Shown: piece by piece, positions 7,365-10,989 of the stretch
Position numbering within the stretch: the stretch's first letter is position 1
Layout: every line of letters begins with the position of its first letter
Assembly: GCA_023417665.1 (NCBI GenBank)
Contig: JAEZFA010000084.1
Coordinates: 1 to 10,989, forward strand
Source of the DNA: Pseudomonadota bacterium
GTDB lineage: Bacteria > Pseudomonadota > Alphaproteobacteria > Rhizobiales > Xanthobacteraceae
Direction: 5' to 3'
DNA: 10,989 nucleotides
Notes under the pieces: generated by a model
Seen by the model: only the letters and a program-made list of their open reading frames with translations
The model's database searches: none
What the model was told of the DNA's origin: nothing
Position numbers and translations under genes: made by a program

Positions 7365-8212
7365 GCCAGATCGACAATCTGCCGCCGTTGCGGGACGTGA
7401 TCCGCAAACACGACCTGCAGGCGAAGAAATCGCTCGGACAGAACTTTCTGTTCGACCTCAATCTCACCGCGCGCATCGCCCGTGCCGGAGGATCGCTCGA
7501 AGACGTCACCGTCATCGAAATCGGTCCCGGCCCCGGCGGGCTCACGCGCGCACTGCTCGCGGAGGGTGCGGCGCGCGTGATCGCGATCGAGCGCGACCAG
7601 CGTTGCGTTGCGGCACTCCGGGAAATCTCGGCGCATTATCCGGACCGGCTGGAGATCATCGAAGCCGACGCGCTTCACTTCGATCCGCTGGCGCTGCTCA
7701 CGGCAGGCAAAACCCGCATCGTCGCGAACCTGCCCTACAACATCGCGACCGCACTGCTGGTGAACTGGCTCACGCTCGAACCGTGGCCGCCTTATTACGA
7801 CTCGCTGATCCTGATGTTTCAACGCGAGGTCGCGCAACGTATCGTCGCGACACCGGGCGACAGCGCCTATGGCCGTCTCGGCGTGCTTGCCGGGTGGCGT
7901 TCCGCAGCGCGGATTCTGTTCGACATTCCGCCCGGTGCTTTCGTGCCGCCGCCCAAGGTTACGTCTTCCGTCGTGCAGATCGTTCCGCAGAGCAATCCAC
8001 TTCCCTGTGACGCGAAAATGCTCGGGCGCGTAACCGCCGCCGCTTTCGGGCAGCGGCGCAAGATGCTACGCCAGAGCCTGCGCTCGCTCGGCGTCGATCC
8101 GCTTGTGTTGCTGGCAAGTGCCGGCATTGATCCGACCGAGCGCGCGGAACGAATTCCGGTCGAAGGCTTCGTCAACCTCGCGAACGCTTTCGCCGCCGAG
8201 GCAGGAAAGTAA
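7361..8212 (+). CDS. rsmA: 16S rRNA adenine dimethyltransferase RsmA (KsgA)
   Basis: RsmA adds two methyl groups from S-adenosylmethionine to each of two adjacent adenosines (E. coli A1518 and A1519) in the 3' terminal hairpin of 16S rRNA, and acts as a late check on small-subunit assembly. In the 283 residues I see AKKSLGQNFLFD (21-32), the SAM-binding loop VIEIGPGPGGLT (51-62), the acidic IERD (76-79) that holds the ribose, EADAL (101-105), the catalytic NLPY motif (123-126), FQREVAQRI (153-161) and FVPPPKVTSSVV (194-205). The C-terminal rRNA-binding domain opens with AAFGQRRKMLRQSL (227-240). All key residues are present. It starts inside the end of pdxA with a four-base ATGA overlap, the same partner as in E. 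coli. Absence of function in model species gives kasugamycin resistance. Confidence 0.96.
   Translation: MSQIDNLPPLRDVIRKHDLQAKKSLGQNFLFDLNLTARIARAGGSLEDVTVIEIGPGPGGLTRALLAEGAARVIAIERDQRCVAALREISAHYPDRLEIIEADALHFDPLALLTAGKTRIVANLPYNIATALLVNWLTLEPWPPYYDSLILMFQREVAQRIVATPGDSAYGRLGVLAGWRSAARILFDIPPGAFVPPPKVTSSVVQIVPQSNPLPCDAKMLGRVTAAAFGQRRKMLRQSLRSLGVDPLVLLASAGIDPTERAERIPVEGFVNLANAFAAEAGK
8203..8209 (+). promoter_or_regulatory. Strong ribosome binding site for the alcohol dehydrogenase gene
   Basis: AGGAAAG sits in the last codons of rsmA, nine bases before the ATG at 8219. It is the clearest Shine-Dalgarno sequence on the plus strand of this window and supports that start and read-through from rsmA. 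Confidence 0.55.
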
Positions 8213-8218
8213 ATCTGC

Positions 8219-9277
8219 ATGACGAAGATCACGCGCCAGGTATTTTCCGATTACGGTCAGCCGTTGTGCGAGGAGATCGTCGATGCGCCGGAGCCAAGCG
8301 GATCCGAAGTACTGGTCCGCGTCGGACATTGCGGCGTATGTCATTCCGACATTCATTTGCATGACGGCTATTTCGATCTCGGCGGCGGCCGCAAGGCGGA
8401 GCTTGCCGGGGGACGTCCGCTGCCTTTCGCGCTTGGCCACGAGATCGAAGGCGAAGTCGTCGCGGCCGGGCCGGACGCGGATCGCGCGCTGATCGGCAAG
8501 CGTTTCGTCATCTATCCCTGGATCGGCTGCGGCCAGTGCGCGACCTGCCAGAGCGGCGACGAGCATCTCTGTGCGAAGCCGCGCCAGATCGGCATTCAGA
8601 CCCAGGGCGGCTACGCCACGCATGTGCTGGTGCCGCATCCGAAATATCTGCTCGAATACGATCCGGTCCCGCGCGATCTCGCCGGCACTTATATGTGTTC
8701 GGGCGTCACCGCCTATTCGGCGATCGCCAAGCTCGGCTCAATTGCGGAGCGCGGACCCGCGCTGCTAATCGGCCTCGGCGGCGTCGGCATGATGGGCTTT
8801 TCCTTCCTGAAAGCGCGCTCGCCGCATAAGCCGATCGTGATCGAAATCGATGCCAAGAAGCGCGAGCATGCGCTGGCCAACGGCGCGGCCGCGGCATTCG
8901 ATCCGACCGACAAGGCAACGCGAAAAGAAATCATGGCCGCTTCCGGCGGCGGCGTCATGGGCGCGATCGACTTCGTCGGCTCCGACAAGTCGGCGGCACT
9001 CGGCTTCGGCGCGCTTGCCAAAGGCGGCATGCTGGTCGTCGCCGGACTGATCGGCGGCGAGATGCCGCTTTCAATTCCGGTGCTGCCGCTCAAGGGCGTG
9101 TCGATCGTCGGCAACTATGTCGGCTCGCTTAGCGAAGCGAAGGAAATGATGACCCTCGTGCGTGCCGGCAAGGTCGCCCCGATCCCGGTGCGGACGCGGC
9201 CGCTGGCCGAAGCCAACAGCGCACTCGACGACCTGCGAAACGGCAGGACGATCGGGCGCACGGTACTGGTCGCCTAA
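8219..9277 (+). CDS. Zinc-dependent alcohol dehydrogenase (medium-chain MDR family)
   Basis: This is a cytosolic NAD(P)-dependent oxidoreductase of the medium-chain zinc family, 352 residues. The N-terminal GroES-like domain carries catalytic zinc ligands C38 (in GHCGVCHSD), H74 with E75 (GHE) and probably C160 (YMCSGVTAYSA). Structural zinc is held by C104, C107, C110 and C118. The Rossmann domain has GLGGVG (185-190), and the second strand ends in acidic D211 (VIEID), which favours NAD+ over NADP+. The loop between SD and GHE (residues 44-71, with LGGG and LAGGRPLPF) is longer than in classical yeast-type alcohol dehydrogenases and may mark a subfamily. The substrate cannot be told from sequence. 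It lies six bases behind rsmA and probably shares its transcript, although it has no evident link to LPS export, B6 or rRNA methylation. Its stop interlocks with that of gmk on the other strand. Confidence 0.9.
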   Translation: MTKITRQVFSDYGQPLCEEIVDAPEPSGSEVLVRVGHCGVCHSDIHLHDGYFDLGGGRKAELAGGRPLPFALGHEIEGEVVAAGPDADRALIGKRFVIYPWIGCGQCATCQSGDEHLCAKPRQIGIQTQGGYATHVLVPHPKYLLEYDPVPRDLAGTYMCSGVTAYSAIAKLGSIAERGPALLIGLGGVGMMGFSFLKARSPHKPIVIEIDAKKREHALANGAAAAFDPTDKATRKEIMAASGGGVMGAIDFVGSDKSAALGFGALAKGGMLVVAGLIGGEMPLSIPVLPLKGVSIVGNYVGSLSEAKEMMTLVRAGKVAPIPVRTRPLAEANSALDDLRNGRTIGRTVLVA

Positions 9278-9945
9278 AGCTTCGACTGCAACTTCCGTGC
9301 AAAGGCTTCGACGCCGGTACGGCGCTGCCGCTTCATGCGCTCGGCCTGCAGGATCGAATGAATATCGGCAAAAGCTTCGTCGAGATCGTCGTTGATGATG
9401 ACGTAGTCGTATTCGACCCAGCGCGGCACTTCGTGTTTCGCGGTCGCCAGCCGCTTCTTCAGCGTCGCCTCGTCTTCCGTCGCGCGGCGGCGGATGCGCT
9501 TCTTCATTTCGGCAATCGACGGCGGCAGGATGAAGATGCTGACGACATCGGACGCCGCACGCTTGTAGAGCTGGCGCGTACCCTGAAAATCAATGTCGAA
9601 CAGGACGTCCTTGCCCTTGGCCAGCGCCTTCTCCACCGGCTTCGCGGGCGTGCCGTAGTAATTGCCGTGGACTTCCGCCCATTCCAGTAGTTCGCCGGCA
9701 TCGCGCATCCGCTCGAACTCCGGGCGCGACACGAAGTAATAATGAACACCCTCGACTTCGGACGGCCGGCGCTGGCGCGTCGTCACCGAGATCGAAAGCT
9801 CGATGTTGTCTTCCTTCTGCACGAGAAGCCGCGTCAGCGTGGTCTTGCCCGCCCCGGACGGCGACGACATCACGAACATCAGGCCGCGGCGTGCGAGCTT
9901 CTCGCGGCGCTTCTTCTTCGGCGGGGCTTTCTTTTTCTTACTCAA
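9274..9945 (-). CDS. gmk: Guanylate kinase, TTG start, with a basic N-terminal tail
   Basis: Gmk phosphorylates GMP to GDP with ATP, an essential step in guanine nucleotide supply. In the 223 residues I see the P-loop SSPSGAGKTT (27-36), the GMP-binding segment SVTTRQRRPSEVEGVHYYFV (53-72), ELLEWAEVHGNYYGTP (85-100), DVLFDIDFQG (113-122) and the lid with RIRRRATEDE (150-159). The start codon is TTG (9945-9943). AGGTG seven bases upstream supports it, and the next in-frame ATG (residue 23) would cut into the first beta-strand. The first 16 residues are very rich in Lys and Arg (MSKKKKAPPKKKRREK) and precede the usual ARRGLMFVMSSPSG. The start overlaps the yicC stop by eight bases. The stop overlaps that of the convergent dehydrogenase by four bases. 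Confidence 0.95.
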   Translation of the reverse strand: MSKKKKAPPKKKRREKLARRGLMFVMSSPSGAGKTTLTRLLVQKEDNIELSISVTTRQRRPSEVEGVHYYFVSRPEFERMRDAGELLEWAEVHGNYYGTPAKPVEKALAKGKDVLFDIDFQGTRQLYKRAASDVVSIFILPPSIAEMKKRIRRRATEDEATLKKRLATAKHEVPRWVEYDYVIINDDLDEAFADIHSILQAERMKRQRRTGVEAFARKLQSKL

Positions 9946-10825
9946 TGTTCTGCACCTGCTCGCGGAACTGGTCGACCGCGGTTTTCAGCTCCAGCCCGAT
10001 CGCGGTCAGCGAGACGTCGTTCGATTTCGAACAGAGCGTGTTGGATTCGCGATTGAATTCCTGCGCCAGAAAATCGAGCTTGCGGCCTACCGCACCACCG
10101 TTCTTCAAAAGCGTGCGCGCCGCGCCGATGTGCGCGTGCAGACGGTCGAGTTCTTCGCGAACGTCTGCCTTGGCCGCAAGCAGCGCCGCTTCCTGATGCA
10201 AGCGATCCGAATCCAGTGCCGAGCTTGCACCCAGCAATTCCTTCACCTGCTCGGCAAGACGGGCACGGATCGCTTCCGTGGAACGCGCCGGCGATGCTTG
10301 GGCGGCGCGCGTCAGTTGCTCGATCTGCGACACGCGGTCGGAAAGCACGCCCCCGATCACTTCGCCCTCTTTCCCGCGCATGGCGACAAGATCGGCAAGC
10401 GCGGCTTCAAAACCCTTTTGCAGCGCCGCGTTCGCCGCTTCGCGCTCCGCTTCGCTTTCCTCGGTTTCGACGACTTCCATGACGCCCTTGATGCTCAAAA
10501 TCCCATCGAGCGTCGGCGGCTGGGCTTCGATTTTCTTCGCCAGTTCGCGCGAGGTTGCGATGACGGCGGCAAGCACACCTTCGTTGACGCGGACCTGCGG
10601 AGCGGCCCCCTCGCGTTGCAAAGTCAGATTGACGGTGACATTGCCCCGCGCAATGCGTTTCGCGATTGCCGCGCGCAGCGCCGGTTCGAGCACGTCACGG
10701 CCCGGCGGCAGGCGAAAACGGAGATCGAGGCCCTTCGAATTGACGGACTTCAGTTCCCAGGCCCAGCGCAATTCGCCAAGAACACCGGAAGCGCGGGCGA
10801 AGCCGGTCATGCTCGCAAGGGTCAT
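9938..10825 (-). CDS. yicC: YicC-family endoribonuclease
   Basis: YicC-family proteins are cytosolic endoribonucleases; the E. coli member has been linked to small-RNA turnover. The 295-residue protein is full length. The N-terminal YicC domain opens with LASMTGFARA (3-12), then ELKSVNSKGLDLRFRLP (24-40) and RGNVTVNLTL (60-69). A helical, charged middle covers about 120-240. The conserved C-terminal DUF1732 block has GRKLDFLAQEFNRESNTLCSKS (247-268), ELKTAVDQFREQVQNIE (279-295). The acidic and basic residues of that block are intact. The ATG is at 10825-10823, the family's usual place just before SMTGF. Its stop lies inside the start of gmk (TTGAGTAA), so the two are probably coupled. The mltG-yicC-gmk order is common in Rhizobiales. 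The exact RNA targets here are unknown. Confidence 0.93.
   Translation of the reverse strand: MTLASMTGFARASGVLGELRWAWELKSVNSKGLDLRFRLPPGRDVLEPALRAAIAKRIARGNVTVNLTLQREGAAPQVRVNEGVLAAVIATSRELAKKIEAQPPTLDGILSIKGVMEVVETEESEAEREAANAALQKGFEAALADLVAMRGKEGEVIGGVLSDRVSQIEQLTRAAQASPARSTEAIRARLAEQVKELLGASSALDSDRLHQEAALLAAKADVREELDRLHAHIGAARTLLKNGGAVGRKLDFLAQEFNRESNTLCSKSNDVSLTAIGLELKTAVDQFREQVQNIE
9953..9957 (-). promoter_or_regulatory. Ribosome binding site supporting the gmk TTG start
   Basis: On the minus strand AGGTG lies within the last codons of yicC, seven bases before the TTG at 9945-9943. This spacing is ideal, and no ATG near it is in the gmk frame, so it decides the start. Confidence 0.55.
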
Positions 10826-10904
10826 CGTAAGGCGCGTCCGCGATTCTTGAAGGGAAGCCGCGCGACCTTAGCGACAGGCATCAGGCAAGCCAAGCAGAAC
10901 GGCC

Positions 10905-10989
10905 TTACTGTTTCGCCTTCGGCTCGGCTTTCTTCTTCTGATTCTTCGGTTGCGCCTTGGGCGCTTCCTTCTGTTTCACGTCGCCGCCC
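10905..10989 (-). CDS. mltG: Lysine-rich C-terminal end of a protein, probably endolytic transglycosylase MltG
   Basis: On the minus strand an open frame enters from the window end and stops at TAA (10907-10905). It encodes about 27 residues made mostly of Lys, Ala, Pro, Gln and Glu, with NQKKKAEPKAKQ at the end. Such low-complexity tails carry no family signature. The MltG call rests only on position: in many Rhizobiales mltG lies directly upstream of yicC on the same strand, and rhizobial MltG proteins often have variable Pro/Lys-rich C-terminal extensions. MltG is an inner-membrane lytic transglycosylase that cuts nascent peptidoglycan. A 79-base gap separates it from yicC. It could be another protein with a basic tail. 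Confidence 0.5.
   Translation of the reverse strand, partial: GGDVKQKEAPKAQPKNQKKKAEPKAKQ

Noticed and set aside
9279..9312. Direct repeat GCTTCGAC at 9279-9286 and 9305-9312 near the convergent junction
   Set aside because: Both copies lie in the gmk coding sequence, encode different residues in different frames and are only eight bases long; chance is likely.
10826..10904. Possible terminator or promoter between mltG and yicC
   Set aside because: I found no stable hairpin with a T-run and no convincing -35/-10 pair; it is too short to say more.
1..10989. Mobile elements, defence genes, CRISPR repeats, tRNA or riboswitches
   Set aside because: I looked on both strands and found no transposase, integrase, repeat array, clover-leaf sequence or known aptamer pattern. 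The region is conserved core chromosome.

Overview
The window is a GC-rich, gene-dense stretch of core chromosome from an alphaproteobacterium, most likely in the Rhizobiales (Bradyrhizobium / Rhodopseudomonas / Xanthobacteraceae neighbourhood). That placement rests on protein family resemblance and gene order: pepA facing lptF, then lptG-lptD-surA-pdxA-rsmA, with mltG-yicC-gmk running the other way. No database search was possible. Nine genes are complete and two are cut by the window ends. I see no tRNA, rRNA, CRISPR array, insertion sequence, phage gene or attachment site, and no stretch over 300 bases without a gene.

Layout. (1) 1-431, minus: N-terminal part of leucyl aminopeptidase PepA. 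(2) 432-596: divergent intergenic region with a perfect 8-bp inverted repeat just ahead of lptF. (3) 597-8212, plus: a tight six-gene run, lptF-lptG-lptD-surA-pdxA-rsmA. Junctions abut, overlap or lie a few bases apart, except for a 90-base gap before surA. (4) 8219-9277, plus: a zinc-dependent alcohol dehydrogenase six bases behind rsmA with its own good ribosome binding site. (5) 9274-10825, minus: yicC then gmk, convergent on the dehydrogenase with interlocked stop codons. (6) 10905-10989, minus: a lysine-rich C-terminus, probably MltG.

How the genes work together. LptF and LptG form the inner-membrane part of the lipopolysaccharide transporter. LptD is the outer-membrane translocon at its other end. 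SurA is a periplasmic chaperone that helps fold outer-membrane barrels, including LptD in model species. PdxA (vitamin B6 synthesis) and RsmA (16S rRNA dimethylation) follow surA as they do in E. coli. In E. coli pepA/lptFG and lptD-surA-pdxA-rsmA are two separate loci; here they are one. The minus-strand cluster joins a probable peptidoglycan-processing gene, a YicC-type endoribonuclease and guanylate kinase.

Nothing here looks like a new defence, mobile or secretion system. The points worth a second look are small: odd arginine codon use in pepA, the lptF leader hairpin, the LptD cysteine pattern, the lptD-surA gap, the foreign-looking dehydrogenase in a housekeeping operon, the TTG start and basic tail of Gmk, and the terminator-free convergent junction.
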